Positions 37,689 to 46,992 of a DNA stretch of 64,000 nucleotides are shown in pieces; within the stretch, counting starts at the first letter, position 1, and every line of letters starts with the position of its first letter. Where the stretch lies: assembly GCF_016597725.1 (NCBI RefSeq), contig NZ_VCGY01000001.1, forward strand, positions 558,001 through 622,000, read 5' to 3'. The DNA is from Marinobacter sp. 1-4A. GTDB taxonomy: Bacteria > Pseudomonadota > Gammaproteobacteria > Pseudomonadales > Oleiphilaceae. A program made the position numbers and the translations under genes. Under the pieces are notes generated by a model. It was not told the DNA's origin, did not search any database, and saw nothing but the letters and a program-made list of their open reading frames with translations.

Positions 37689-39302
37689 TTAGGCTCCTTG
37701 GATCTGGAAACGAGCAATCAGGGCTCTTAGTGATTCGGACTGTTCACGTAGTTGCTCACTAACCGTCTTTGTGCTGCCAATATGTTGCTCGAGTGACTCA
37801 GCGCTTTCTCCCAGCGCAGTCGCACGCCGCCCCACACGGCCAATCTCATCACGCTGCACATCAATCGCTTCGTCGACCTCATTTGAAAAATGATTCAGGT
37901 CGTCAAAGGTTTTGTTGAGCGCCGAAAGATGAGTTTTAAGCGATGCCAGCGTTTCCCGATTGGAATTGCCCGCCTCCCGGGTATCGCCTAGTAGACCATG
38001 AGCGCCATCAACCTGGGCAACCAACTCACCAACCCACTGACGCACCTGACTGGTAGATTCGCCTGTTCGGCGAGACAGATTTCGCACTTCTTCTGCTACA
38101 ACAGCGAAGCCCCTCCCCTGCTCGCCAGCGCGAGCCGCTTCGATAGCTGCGTTCAAAGCCAGTAAGTTCGTCTGTTCGGCAATGTCAGCAATCACGCTGA
38201 TGACCTGTTCGATTTTTTGGCTGGAGCCTCGAAGCGCCTCAATTGCTTCCGCCACACGATTGATTACCTCGACCGCATGTTCAGCGGCCTGCTCACTCTC
38301 CCGCAATTTAATCTGAACATCATCATTGCCTTTAACGGCACCGGTAACCTGCGCGCGAAAAAACTGTGCCGACCTTTCAATCTGGCTAGCGCTCTCAGTA
38401 ATGGCACCCATCGATGAAACTACATCATGGATTTGCCGGCTGTTATGCTGTGATGAAGCCTGAACTGCATCAGCCTGTGCATCCAGATTGGCAGAACGCT
38501 GCTGCAAGGCAGTAGCGGCGTGGGTGACCTCTTCTACAAACACAGTGAACTTGGCAATCAATCCATTGATTGCCAATGCAACGGCCGTTACTTCATCGCG
38601 TCCTGAAATCGGCAGTGGTGTGGAAAGATCCGATGCCGCCTCCATAATCCTGAGGCGTTCCGCGATCAACTGAAGTCTGGTAGTCACAGTCCGGCGGAGC
38701 CAATAGGTCAGAAGCAAGGCGCCCAGCAACACGAAGAGCGAGCCTGCGAGCAACAAGTACTGTTTCTGTTCGAGGAATGCAATCAGGGATACTGACCCTG
38801 CATGAGCCTGCTGACGGCCCACCGAGCGTTGGGCATCAATTTCTGCAAGCATGGGATCAAGCGCCTGATGCAACTGAAAATCGACAACTTTCCCGGCGGA
38901 ATAGTAGCTCGCTTGATCAATCGGTTCTTTCAGCGCTACAAGAAGATCCAAAACCACCTGATGTGCCCCCATGTTCTCCTTTGCCCAGTTCTGCAAACGG
39001 GGGTTCTCAAGCGCGGACTGCCATTGCACTTGTATTGCGGCGGAAGTTCCCTCGAACTGTTCGCTGATCTCATTCCACAATAAAAGCTGAGCTTTTATTT
39101 TGTACGCAAGGTCTTTGAGTTGACGATGGCTACGATCAAGATCCGTCAGCAGCCAAACATCCGACATTTGTTCCCGTACGAGGCTATCTGTTGCCTTCTG
39201 GGCTTCGCCTACCACTGACACCGAAAGCCATGCCAGACCAGAAAGCGCAATCAAACAAAATCCGGAAAACACCAGCAATCGCTGACGGACGGTAAGACTC
39301 AT
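37689..39302 (-). CDS. Methyl-accepting chemotaxis protein
   Basis: A 537-residue chemoreceptor. Membrane helix 1 is near residues 8-28, followed by a four-helix-type periplasmic domain (about 30-185), membrane helix 2 (YLLLAGSLFVLLGALLLTYWL), HAMP (about 207-260) and the signalling domain with the conserved hairpin tip. The tip reads EQTNLLALNAAIEAARAGEQGRGFAVVAEEVR, split here between its two halves. It signals through CheW/CheA to the flagellar motor. The ligand is unknown. The broken GGDEF gene follows it closely, so the two were probably one operon. Confidence 0.95.
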   Translation of the reverse strand: MSLTVRQRLLVFSGFCLIALSGLAWLSVSVVGEAQKATDSLVREQMSDVWLLTDLDRSHRQLKDLAYKIKAQLLLWNEISEQFEGTSAAIQVQWQSALENPRLQNWAKENMGAHQVVLDLLVALKEPIDQASYYSAGKVVDFQLHQALDPMLAEIDAQRSVGRQQAHAGSVSLIAFLEQKQYLLLAGSLFVLLGALLLTYWLRRTVTTRLQLIAERLRIMEAASDLSTPLPISGRDEVTAVALAINGLIAKFTVFVEEVTHAATALQQRSANLDAQADAVQASSQHNSRQIHDVVSSMGAITESASQIERSAQFFRAQVTGAVKGNDDVQIKLRESEQAAEHAVEVINRVAEAIEALRGSSQKIEQVISVIADIAEQTNLLALNAAIEAARAGEQGRGFAVVAEEVRNLSRRTGESTSQVRQWVGELVAQVDGAHGLLGDTREAGNSNRETLASLKTHLSALNKTFDDLNHFSNEVDEAIDVQRDEIGRVGRRATALGESAESLEQHIGSTKTVSEQLREQSESLRALIARFQIQGA

Positions 39303-39379
39303 AACGTGAACTGCCTCTCAAAATGTTCAGGACGAGCCTAGACCGCGATGATGACAGTTTTGCTACAAAACACCTTAAC

Positions 39380-40216
39380 CTAACCGAGTTCGGTACCACT
39401 TTCGTTGCTGTCATGAAGTGAACTTTGGCAATCGGATGCGCCTTTTTTTTCGCGCAATATCGCCAGCCCTTGGCTGACTTTCTGGTGAAGCATTTGGGCT
39501 AAGTCGGCGGGATTATCACTAGCGGAAACTGCTACAGGTGGGTGGAACATCACATCCACACGCACCGCAGGCTTTTTTAGCAGGCGGCATAGGTGTGCGA
39601 CAAAATCATCATCTCCCGTAAATGGCACTAACCTGTCGGGCTGCCCATCTCGGTGGTAAGCAATCGTTATCGCCTGTACCGAGCACCTAGCCTCGATGGC
39701 CGCCCCGAGCATCTGGGGGTGAAACCGCTTCACACGTTCACCAGAGGTTGTCGTTCCTTCGGGAAACACCATGACTGAACTCCCGCCTGCCAAAGACGAG
39801 ACCAGTGCTTGTCGTACCTTCGCGGAATCTCCCGCACCCCTATGGACAAAAATCGTACCGATTTCATCTGCAATCCAACCAATTAGGGGCCATGACGCCA
39901 CTTCGCGCTTGGCTAAAAACCGTAAGGGAAGGCCCGCGGCCAGAATGGGAATGTCGGTCCAAGAAACATGATTGCACACTCGCAAGGCCGCGCCCTTCTT
40001 CGCCACGCCGTGGGTTTGGATGCGCATGCCTAGCAATCGGCATAAACCAGCGGAATACCCATTCACCAGAACGGTTCGGTCGATTCGTTGCCGGCTACAG
40101 CATTCAATAATTCGAACCAAACCGAGGGTTGCCATACTGAGCAACAAAAAGACTAAAAACGCACTCAGGCGGGTGACGAACCGAACACTCTCGACAATCC
40201 GCTCTAGTTTGTTCAA
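39380..40216 (-). CDS. olsA: Lyso-ornithine lipid O-acyltransferase OlsA (PlsC family)
   Basis: A 278-residue membrane acyltransferase with the H-X4-D motif (NHVSWTD), FPEGTT and an N-terminal hydrophobic helix. It overlaps olsB by 4 bases and starts with TTG in TTGA, so it is translationally coupled. OlsA adds the second acyl chain to lyso-ornithine lipid made by OlsB. A general PlsC role in phosphatidic acid synthesis is possible from sequence alone; the olsB partner makes OlsA the better call. Confidence 0.85.
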   Translation of the reverse strand: MNKLERIVESVRFVTRLSAFLVFLLLSMATLGLVRIIECCSRQRIDRTVLVNGYSAGLCRLLGMRIQTHGVAKKGAALRVCNHVSWTDIPILAAGLPLRFLAKREVASWPLIGWIADEIGTIFVHRGAGDSAKVRQALVSSLAGGSSVMVFPEGTTTSGERVKRFHPQMLGAAIEARCSVQAITIAYHRDGQPDRLVPFTGDDDFVAHLCRLLKKPAVRVDVMFHPPVAVSASDNPADLAQMLHQKVSQGLAILREKKGASDCQSSLHDSNESGTELG

Positions 40217-40971
40217 GCGATTTTGGCCTCTAGGTTGTAGCGCCTCGCATAACGGGCGGCTAGGTTATCCACATTCAGCAGCACCAGCAGATCCGCACAG
40301 CGGAAAGCAGGGTCCCAGCAAGGATCACCACACACCTCGGCACCCAAGCGCATATAGCTACGGATCAGAGGCGGAATCACAACCTTGTCTGTTTGTGTGC
40401 TCTGGCTGGCAAGGTGAGGCAATGTGCGCTTAGGCGTGACTCGGAATTCCTCTGCTGCTAGGTACTCCTGTTGAATCTGATGGGTGACTCGCCATGCTTT
40501 GTAACCGCCATCCAGCATGCTGATGCTGGCGCAACCCAACAGGTAGTCGATGCCTTCCTGAACCAGATACCGCGCCACTTCTGTCCACAGCATGCTTAGC
40601 GCCGCTCCCGAGCGGAAATCGCTGCGAATGCAGGTCCGGCCTAGCTCTGCAAACACGCCGGGATTCTGTTTCAGGCGATCAAGATTGAACTCTTCTTCTG
40701 AATAGAAACCACCAATTTTTTCAGCCACCTCACCGTGCAAAAGCCGTGTGGTTGCTACCACTTCGCCGTTTTGGTTCATTACCACGAAGTGTTCGCACCA
40801 AGGATCAAAGCAATCTTCGTCAATACCGGTATCCGTCTTCATATCAGCGCCATATTCGCTGGTGAATACCTCATACCTTAGCTGTTGGGCCGCAATAATT
40901 TGGGCCGGCTCCTTTGCTACACCGGAGGTAAGCTTTCGGCTGCTGCTGGATGCTCTGGACTGACTCTGCAT
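40213..40971 (-). CDS. olsB: Ornithine N-acyltransferase OlsB
   Basis: A 252-residue GNAT-fold, hemolysin-like acyltransferase that transfers 3-hydroxyacyl chains from ACP to ornithine. The core is LRYEVFTSEYGADM, DPWCEHFVV, VATTRLL and AELGRTCIRSDFRSGAALSMLW. GGAAGGGG lies 8 bases before the ATG. It forms olsB-olsA, the pathway for phosphorus-free ornithine lipids, which many bacteria induce when phosphate is scarce. A CTGTCAT half site lies about 115 bases upstream on this strand, but a full Pho box is not clear. Confidence 0.86.
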   Translation of the reverse strand: MQSQSRASSSSRKLTSGVAKEPAQIIAAQQLRYEVFTSEYGADMKTDTGIDEDCFDPWCEHFVVMNQNGEVVATTRLLHGEVAEKIGGFYSEEEFNLDRLKQNPGVFAELGRTCIRSDFRSGAALSMLWTEVARYLVQEGIDYLLGCASISMLDGGYKAWRVTHQIQQEYLAAEEFRVTPKRTLPHLASQSTQTDKVVIPPLIRSYMRLGAEVCGDPCWDPAFRCADLLVLLNVDNLAARYARRYNLEAKIA

Positions 40972-41091
40972 TCGTTAACCCCTTCCAATGGCTGACTCCC
41001 TGCCCGCTGACCAACAGCAGACCGATTTAAGCCGAGATTAAAGATGGAGCTTTACAACGAGATGAAGAATTTACGATGAAGCGATGACAGT

Positions 41092-41850
41092 TCAGTTAGT
41101 GCGGGCCTGAACGTCTTCACCGAATGGAAAGTAGGCATTCAATTGCTCGATCAACCACGGCGAATCGTCCAATGGCAAATCATGACCAGCGTCAGGATGC
41201 AATGCCAAAGGGCACTCAAGCGACTTGGCCAAATCCCGGCTGCAACGCCAGTCTGTTAGACGATCGCGATAACTCGCCAACACAAGAGTTGGCATTTTAG
41301 GAACCTTAAGTGGTGGTTTATAGCGGGATGCCGCATAGAGCTGACGAATCACATCGCCCCGCCGAACCGGGCGCTCACGCTGAATCGTCTGCCATTGCCG
41401 AGCAACCTCATCACTAATGGGGCGGTTACTCGTAAGAGTCAGAATGGCGCGCTCCCGTTTATCACAGTCGACTTGTGTCAGCATGCGCATAACAGGTGCC
41501 CATTGAACAGGGCGCATTCGCCGCCAAGGCGAACTCAATCGGGAACTGGAAGAAATCAGCACCAGACTCGCGCAATCTTCAGGCCGATTGAGTGCCCAGT
41601 CTAGCGCCACCATACCTCCGAGAGACAGTCCGATCAGCCCAAGCGGGCGTGGCAGATTACGAGTCACCCGATCAGCGAACTGGCGAGCCTCCACAATGGA
41701 GGTGGGCGAGCGAAAATCCCGAGCTAGCCCAGTGCCAGGCAGGTCAACTGTATGAAATTTATCCACGGGGCGCGCCCGCCGAAGCTGCTCTGGCCAGTCA
41801 CCCCAATGAGCACTTTCCCTTGCCAGCCCTCGGATTAACAACCAATCCAT
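41092..41850 (-). CDS. Alpha/beta hydrolase
   Basis: A 252-residue alpha/beta-fold hydrolase with the nucleophile elbow GLSLGG (Ser76), an acid in the YRDRLTDW region and His in DAGHDLP. It resembles BioH/esterase-type enzymes in size; the substrate is unknown. Its ATG shares one base with the stop of the M14 peptidase gene upstream (TAATG), so the two are co-translated. No signal peptide. Confidence 0.8.
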   Translation of the reverse strand: MDWLLIRGLARESAHWGDWPEQLRRARPVDKFHTVDLPGTGLARDFRSPTSIVEARQFADRVTRNLPRPLGLIGLSLGGMVALDWALNRPEDCASLVLISSSSRLSSPWRRMRPVQWAPVMRMLTQVDCDKRERAILTLTSNRPISDEVARQWQTIQRERPVRRGDVIRQLYAASRYKPPLKVPKMPTLVLASYRDRLTDWRCSRDLAKSLECPLALHPDAGHDLPLDDSPWLIEQLNAYFPFGEDVQARTN

Positions 41851-42956
41851 TATAGGTTCTCGCCCTTACTGTACCAATGCGTTCTGGCAGCAGCCCGCAA
41901 CCATTCACCTTCAGAAGGGGTGGGCAGCCAGCTGTCGTAATTCGCGCTTGCGTTGAGCAGGAAATCAAACAAAAGCATATGGCTGCGAAGAACCCGATGA
42001 TGGCGGTGAGTCACCAGAGGATTGAACAGCCCTTCCCGGCTGAACAACTGGCGGGGACGCTTGCGCAACCAGCGCCACGAGCCCATCTCAAGAGTCAGCG
42101 GAAGCCAAGGGGCACTGGCCGCACGATTATGGCGCTTATAAAAGTAGTCCCACAGATCTCCATGGGTAACGTAATGCTCCGATTGCGGCTCAAACTGATA
42201 GTCGTGGTGGGGGTAGGCTTGCTCCCAAAGCAGCTTCAGCGCCATAACGGACGAGATGTTACGCATGGGCCGGCGCCGGTAAGCGTAGGGAAACCAGATC
42301 TGATCACGCCAGCCGAAGCCTGAGTGGCAGTCAAGCGATACGCTGAATGGCCGGCCGGACAACACCTCTTCGATGATACTCTGCAACGCGAGGTTCTCAG
42401 GCTCCATCCCTTGATCAAGCTTGCCTCTGTACCAAGGCAGCGACGGTGATAGTCGTTGCCCGCCCACCAGAAAGGTGCTCGGGCTCTGGGCGGAAATGGG
42501 CGCATTGCGCATAAGATCCACACCCGCAGGATTACTGCGCCGGCCCAGATACATCCCGCCGGGATTAAGCAGGGGCACAACCACCAACCGTACCTGCTTC
42601 AGAAGTTCAGCCAGATGCTCATCCCAGCGCAGCCTGTTGGCTAAGTTTTGCAGCCATGCCGTAACCACCTGAGTGCCGATGCGCTCCAGCCCGTGCACGC
42701 CGCCAAGCAACAGCAGCGCAGGACGGTCCGCTGGCGCATCGCCAACGTCGACACGGTAAATTGGAAACTCATGCGAGCCCACAGGAATGCTTGCACTCAC
42801 CTGAACTGAAAACTGCTTTGGTGATTCGGCGAGGGTACGCTCCAACTCGATCAGCTCAGGTAAGCGCCTGCGCAACTGCCGCCGCTGCTTTCCATCACGC
42901 AGGCTCTGTTGTTCCGGCACCGCCTTGATATGGGTGAGATCGCTAAGTTCAGTCAT
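41850..42956 (-). CDS. M14-family zinc carboxypeptidase
   Basis: A 368-residue peptidase of the zinc carboxypeptidase / succinylglutamate desuccinylase superfamily. The metal ligands are His88 and Glu91 (GGVHGLERIG) and a later His in SLDCHSGFG; a Glu in LTLEMGSW fits the general base. GTGAGG precedes the ATG. There is no signal peptide, so it acts in the cytoplasm. It forms a two-gene operon with an alpha/beta hydrolase. Substrates could be peptides or N-acyl amino acids. Confidence 0.8.
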   Translation of the reverse strand: MTELSDLTHIKAVPEQQSLRDGKQRRQLRRRLPELIELERTLAESPKQFSVQVSASIPVGSHEFPIYRVDVGDAPADRPALLLLGGVHGLERIGTQVVTAWLQNLANRLRWDEHLAELLKQVRLVVVPLLNPGGMYLGRRSNPAGVDLMRNAPISAQSPSTFLVGGQRLSPSLPWYRGKLDQGMEPENLALQSIIEEVLSGRPFSVSLDCHSGFGWRDQIWFPYAYRRRPMRNISSVMALKLLWEQAYPHHDYQFEPQSEHYVTHGDLWDYFYKRHNRAASAPWLPLTLEMGSWRWLRKRPRQLFSREGLFNPLVTHRHHRVLRSHMLLFDFLLNASANYDSWLPTPSEGEWLRAAARTHWYSKGENL

Positions 42957-43302
42957 GGTTCAACCTCACCTAAGCCGCCATGATTTTAACGTACGCCGGC
43001 TTCGGGTACTCCAGCGCCAGTTTCTATTCAGATCTTTTACCTGAGAGCTTCGTGTTTCATGCGACACGGTTTCTTGAATATAGAGACTAATACCGGGCAT
43101 CGTCGGATCTGTTCCAGCTAGTTTTCTAAAACATAACTGAACAAAATGAAAACCTCGTGACACTGATATTTATTTCGAGTGCCGAGACGGCGCGCTTGTG
43201 CAGAATCCCCCAAATTACCATTGAAGCTTGCGCTAGCCCAAAATGTATATACAATGTAGATATCTTTCAGTTTTGAGATTCACTTTTTCGCGAGCATCAG
43301 TT
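42957..43302. other. Intergenic region, candidate promoter for the RHH gene
   Basis: This 346-base stretch has no gene I can support. On the plus strand TTGCGC (43228-43233) and TACAAT (43250-43255), 16 bp apart, could be a promoter for the small gene at 43303, inside an A/T-rich patch. The rest looks non-coding. Confidence 0.4.
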
Positions 43303-43527
43303 ATGTCCGATAAACCAAAGAAAGTGAAGACCAACAAGAAAGATAGCCAACTGCTGATTCGTATCAGCGGTACAGAACGCGAGCAGTTTCTAGAGTTGTG
43401 TGAGCAGCTAGATACCAGTGCCGCTCGCGAAATCAGACAGTTCATTCGTGGGTTCGTCAAGAAGCATAGAAAGAAGAAAAAACCCACTGAAGAGCCTAAA
43501 AGCGCAAAGGGAAAACTCGATGTCTAA
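43303..43527 (+). CDS. Small ribbon-helix-helix-like protein
   Basis: A 74-residue basic protein from the ATG at 43303 (MSDKPKK). The middle fits a ribbon-helix-helix DNA-binding fold: a strand (SQLLIRIS), a first helix (TEREQFLELCEQL) and a second helix (SAAREIRQFIRGFV), flanked by Lys-rich arms. Such proteins are usually autoregulators, often antitoxins. The next gene, overlapping by 8 bases, encodes a very Lys-rich 38-residue peptide. The ribosome site is weak. I do not recognise a named family. Confidence 0.6.
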   Translation: MSDKPKKVKTNKKDSQLLIRISGTEREQFLELCEQLDTSAAREIRQFIRGFVKKHRKKKKPTEEPKSAKGKLDV

Positions 43528-43636
43528 GAAAGCCGTTAAAGCTATCAAACAGAAAATCAAAGCACGTCAAAGCAAAATCGAAAAACACGAGAAAAAGATC
43601 AAGTCGCTAAAGAAAGAGGCCAAAAAAGCAGCATAG
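43520..43636 (+). CDS. 38-residue Lys-rich peptide
   Basis: A tiny basic helical peptide with 15 Lys in 38 residues (MSKKAVKAIKQKIKARQSK...), likely an amphipathic or coiled-coil helix. AAGGG lies 8 bases before the ATG, which is inside the end of the RHH gene. A strong hairpin follows. It could be a nucleic-acid-binding peptide, a ribosome-associated peptide or a small membrane-active toxin; the sequence does not decide. It is too short for most gene finders. Confidence 0.55.
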   Translation: MSKKAVKAIKQKIKARQSKIEKHEKKIKSLKKEAKKAA

Positions 43637-43646
43637 CATCGGCTCA

Positions 43647-43666
43647 GGGCCGCCTAATGGCGGCCC
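43647..43666 (+). terminator. Hairpin after the small-peptide gene
   Basis: GGGCCGCC and GGCGGCCC form a perfect 8-bp stem with a TAAT loop 10 bases after the stop. The following bases are GTCTCC, not a T run, so termination may be weak. Confidence 0.55.
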
Positions 43667-43728
43667 GTCTCCACAACCTACAGCAAACACTGAACAACTT
43701 TGTCACATTCCGCATTTCCGCTTAGTCA

Positions 43729-43746
43729 TTGTCATCAAACTGTCAC
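43729..43746 (+). promoter_or_regulatory. Pho box upstream of ppk
   Basis: TTGTCATCAAACTGTCAC is two PhoB repeats 11 bp apart (TTGTCAT and CTGTCAC with a 4-base A/C-rich spacer), one base from consensus in the repeats. It lies 58-75 bases before the ppk start and points to induction by phosphate limitation. Confidence 0.8.
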
Positions 43747-43803
43747 CTCTCGGATTCACTCTACTTGTTTTATGCCTGCTCATTCAGGAACCCGAGGTCA
43801 ACG

Positions 43804-46029
43804 ATGCACGAGACACAAGATGAGAGGCTTTCTGCCGATAGCCCAACTCAGGACAGGCCCGTCAGCGATATGTCTGACAGTAGCCCAGAGGGTTCTCCGC
43901 TGAGGGTCAATCGAACACGGCGAGGCGTCCGCGCCAAGCCAGCCGTTCCGGTGGAGACCAACCTCGCTGCACCAGAGCTCTACTTTAATCGTGAGCTTTC
44001 AACACTGCAGTTCCATATCCGCGTTTTGGAGCAGGCTCTGGACCCCTCGCATCCATTGCTTAACCGGCTGATGTTTCTGTTGATATTTTCATCCAATCTG
44101 GATGAGTTTTTTGAAATTCGCGTGGCTGGTATCAAGCACCGGATCGCCTTTCAGCACGAAGAGGCCGATATCGACGGTCATCGGCCTTCCCAGCTTCTGG
44201 ACGAAATTTCAGCTATTGCCCACCATCATGTTGAGCGCCAATACCAGATTCTCAATGACATCCTGATCCCTGAACTGGCAAAGAAGGGCGTACGCTTTCT
44301 TCAGCGTTCCAGGTGGACCGAGAAACAAAAACAGTGGGTGAAGCAGTATTTTGAGAGCGAGATAAAACCCGTTATTAGCCCCATCGGGCTTGACCCTTCC
44401 CATCCATTCCCACGTCTGGTTAACAAGAGCCTCAACTTCATTGTTGAACTCTCGGGTCAGGATGTATTTGGCCGGGAAGGAGGTCTGGCGATTTTGCCCG
44501 CACCCCGCTCGTTGCCGCGCCTGATTCGTCTTCCTCCCGAGCTTTGTGAGGAAGCAAGTGATGACTTTGTGTTTCTTTCTTCTATTATTCACGCCAATGC
44601 GGACGACCTTTTCCCGGGCATGACCATCAAGGGCAGTTATCAGTTCCGGCTTACCCGCAATGCCGATTTAACTGTGGACACAGAGGAGGTCTCTGATCTG
44701 GCGTCAGCACTCAAAGGAGAATTATCGGCGCTGCGTTACGGTGCTGGCGTGCGTCTGGAAATCGCGAGCAACTGCCCGCCGGAATTGGCGGAATTCATGC
44801 TGAATCAGTTCAAACTCGGTGAACGCGACCTTTACCGCGTGGATGGCCCTGTGAACCTGAGCCGACTAATGCAGCTGATCAGTGAGGTTGAGCGGCCAGA
44901 CCTGCTTTACAAACCCTTTGTACCGGGTCTTCCAAAAGGCCTTCGTAGTGGCAATGAGAGTCTGTTTGATCTAATACGTCAGGAAGATGTACTCCTTCAT
45001 CATCCGTTTCAGTCTTTCTCTCCCGTTGAGAGCCTGCTGTCTGAATCGGCGCATGACCCAAATGTTCTCGCAATCAGGCAAACCCTCTACCGCACTGGGG
45101 CGGACTCACCCATCGTCAACGCCTTGGCCGAAGCCGCTCGCAATGGCAAAGAAGTAACGGTTGTGATTGAACTCAGAGCCCGTTTTGACGAGGCGGAGAA
45201 TCTGGCATTGGCTTCCAAACTTCAGGAGTCGGGCGCCATTGTGATCTACGGCGTAATGGCGTACAAAACCCACGCAAAAATGATGCACATTGTTCGCCGG
45301 GAGAACGGTACCCTTCGCTATTATGCGCATCTGGGCACCGGAAATTACCATTCCAAAACCGCTAAACTTTACACCGACTACAGCCTTTTTACCGCTAATG
45401 TAACCCTGTGCGAAGACGTCAACATGGTGTTCCAGCAGCTCTCAGGGATGGGTAAAGCACGCAACATTTCCACCCTGCTTCACGCGCCTTTTGCTCTACA
45501 CAATGGTTTGCTACAACTGATCGCCCGGGAGGCCAAAGCTGCCGCGCGGGGTAAAAAGGCCCATTTGATCATCAAGTGTAATTCGCTAACGGAGCCAGAG
45601 CTAATCCGTGCTCTGTACCGCGCTTCTCAAGCAGGTGTGCGTTGCGATTTATTGATCCGGGGCATGTGCTGTTTGCGCCCGGGGGTACCGGGGGTTTCTG
45701 AAAATATCCGGGTACGCTCTATCGTCGGCCGTTTTCTGGAGCACACCCGGGTGTTTTATTTCCATAATGAAGGGCAGCCCGAGGCCTGGGCCTCCAGCGC
45801 CGACTTTATGGAGCGCAATATGTTTCAGCGAGTAGAAACCTGCTTCCCCATCTTGGATAAGAAGCTGGCACAACGGGTGCGAAAGGATCTGGAGACCTAT
45901 ATGGTCGACAACAGCCAAAGCTGGGATTTAACGGTTGATGGTACGTATGTGAAGCGAACGCCAATAAAAGAAGTCGCTGCGATCAGCGCTCAGGAAACGC
46001 TTCTGTACACACACGCGGCACAGGCTTAA
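43804..46029 (+). CDS. ppk1: Polyphosphate kinase
   Basis: Ppk makes polyphosphate from ATP. The ATG at 43804 (MHETQDE) with GAGG upstream gives 741 residues; a longer frame would cover the Pho box. Domains in order: an N-terminal helical domain starting LYFNRELSTLQFHIRVLEQALD, the head domain, and two C-terminal phospholipase-D-like domains. The latter carry the autophosphorylated His in YKTHAKMMHI and a conserved YAHLGTGNYHSKTAKLYTD segment. The first 55 residues are a poorly conserved extension. It runs tail to tail with parA, one base between stops. Confidence 0.96.
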   Translation: MHETQDERLSADSPTQDRPVSDMSDSSPEGSPLRVNRTRRGVRAKPAVPVETNLAAPELYFNRELSTLQFHIRVLEQALDPSHPLLNRLMFLLIFSSNLDEFFEIRVAGIKHRIAFQHEEADIDGHRPSQLLDEISAIAHHHVERQYQILNDILIPELAKKGVRFLQRSRWTEKQKQWVKQYFESEIKPVISPIGLDPSHPFPRLVNKSLNFIVELSGQDVFGREGGLAILPAPRSLPRLIRLPPELCEEASDDFVFLSSIIHANADDLFPGMTIKGSYQFRLTRNADLTVDTEEVSDLASALKGELSALRYGAGVRLEIASNCPPELAEFMLNQFKLGERDLYRVDGPVNLSRLMQLISEVERPDLLYKPFVPGLPKGLRSGNESLFDLIRQEDVLLHHPFQSFSPVESLLSESAHDPNVLAIRQTLYRTGADSPIVNALAEAARNGKEVTVVIELRARFDEAENLALASKLQESGAIVIYGVMAYKTHAKMMHIVRRENGTLRYYAHLGTGNYHSKTAKLYTDYSLFTANVTLCEDVNMVFQQLSGMGKARNISTLLHAPFALHNGLLQLIAREAKAAARGKKAHLIIKCNSLTEPELIRALYRASQAGVRCDLLIRGMCCLRPGVPGVSENIRVRSIVGRFLEHTRVFYFHNEGQPEAWASSADFMERNMFQRVETCFPILDKKLAQRVRKDLETYMVDNSQSWDLTVDGTYVKRTPIKEVAAISAQETLLYTHAAQA

Positions 46030-46030
46030 A

Positions 46031-46765
46031 TCAACTTAACCTCTGGGCTATCTCCTCCCATAAAGTGGCGTAGGCCACCGCTGCAGGCGTGCGGGCGGCA
46101 AACTGGGATAAAGGCGCCTGCGTAATACCCATTCTCTCAACTACGCTAGAGCTCGGGATAGCCGTGCTCAGGAGTAATTTATGCTCAGATGAAAGCTGTG
46201 CCATGACGTCTAGATGCAGTGTTTTACGACGATCTACCAGCGTAAAAAAAGGCCATACTGAACAAGGGTAGTCCTGCTCATCGAGATGACTACGCAATTG
46301 TTTGAGTGTGCGCAGGGAAAGCGTCGTCGGGATCAGCGGAACCAGCAATGCATCCACGCTGGAGAAGACCTGCTCTGAGAGCACAGAAATGCTGGGCGGG
46401 CAATCCAGTATAACCAGATCGTAGTCTTCCCGGATGGGCTTGAGGAGTTTACGCAAATGACTTGGTTTTCTCTCATCAAGCAGTTGATCCAGCTCCCGGG
46501 CGTCGAACGACGCCGGTAACAAGTCCAGCCTCTCCACATCAGTGTCGTAGATCACCTTATCAAACGAAGCCTTGCCCTTAATGAGCTTGTCTATACCACC
46601 TTTCACCTTGGGCTTTGCCCGGAGATAGTAGGTTGTAGCAGCTTGAGGATCGATGTCCCAGAGCAGAACCCGGTAACCATGCAAAGCGGACTGTGCGGCA
46701 AGGTTCACTGCTGAGGCAGTTTTTCCTACCCCGCCTTTGATGCTGTACAACGCTAACATTTTCAT
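46031..46765 (-). CDS. ParA-family ATPase without a ParB partner
   Basis: A 244-residue deviant Walker ATPase (YSIKGGVGKTAS with the signature Lys, switch I WDIDPQAATTYYL, switch II VILDCPPS). ParA/MinD relatives position plasmids, chromosomes or protein complexes. No parB or minE-like gene is next to it, so it is an orphan. The start is uncertain: ATG at 46765 or two codons later, while a TTG at 46777 opens the frame. The cargo is unknown. It lies between two genes that have Pho boxes but is on the other strand. Confidence 0.85.
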   Translation of the reverse strand: MKMLALYSIKGGVGKTASAVNLAAQSALHGYRVLLWDIDPQAATTYYLRAKPKVKGGIDKLIKGKASFDKVIYDTDVERLDLLPASFDARELDQLLDERKPSHLRKLLKPIREDYDLVILDCPPSISVLSEQVFSSVDALLVPLIPTTLSLRTLKQLRSHLDEQDYPCSVWPFFTLVDRRKTLHLDVMAQLSSEHKLLLSTAIPSSSVVERMGITQAPLSQFAARTPAAVAYATLWEEIAQRLS

Positions 46766-46974
46766 GGAGGCATCCAATATAGGTGGTGAAAACCATTTTA
46801 CTTTGATGGAGCCACACTATCATCGATTTGCTTTATTCGTATCGCGCACCTTCTGCCACTGGCCAACAAAAAGTCCGCCATAGGTGGCGCGAATGTCAGA
46901 AACTCCACGCTTCCATTCAGGGAAGATGCCAACAACTGTAGCAACCTTGTTAGGAGCGGCCAGCCCCTCAGGTA

Positions 46975-46992
46975 CCGTCACCGTACTGTCAT
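46975..46992 (+). promoter_or_regulatory. Pho box upstream of the phytase-like gene
   Basis: CCGTCACCGTACTGTCAT contains two PhoB repeats 11 bp apart (CCGTCAC and CTGTCAT). It lies about 95-110 bases before the start codon. The rest of the 320-base gap between parA and this gene has no supported gene. Confidence 0.72.

Noticed and set aside
41073-41091. Full Pho box upstream of olsB
   Set aside because: Only one good repeat (CTGTCAT) is present; the second at 11-bp spacing is poor, so it is not listed as a feature.
42966-43163. 65-codon minus-strand frame upstream of the M14 gene
   Set aside because: Unusual composition, no ribosome site and no recognisable domain, so I treat the stretch as non-coding.
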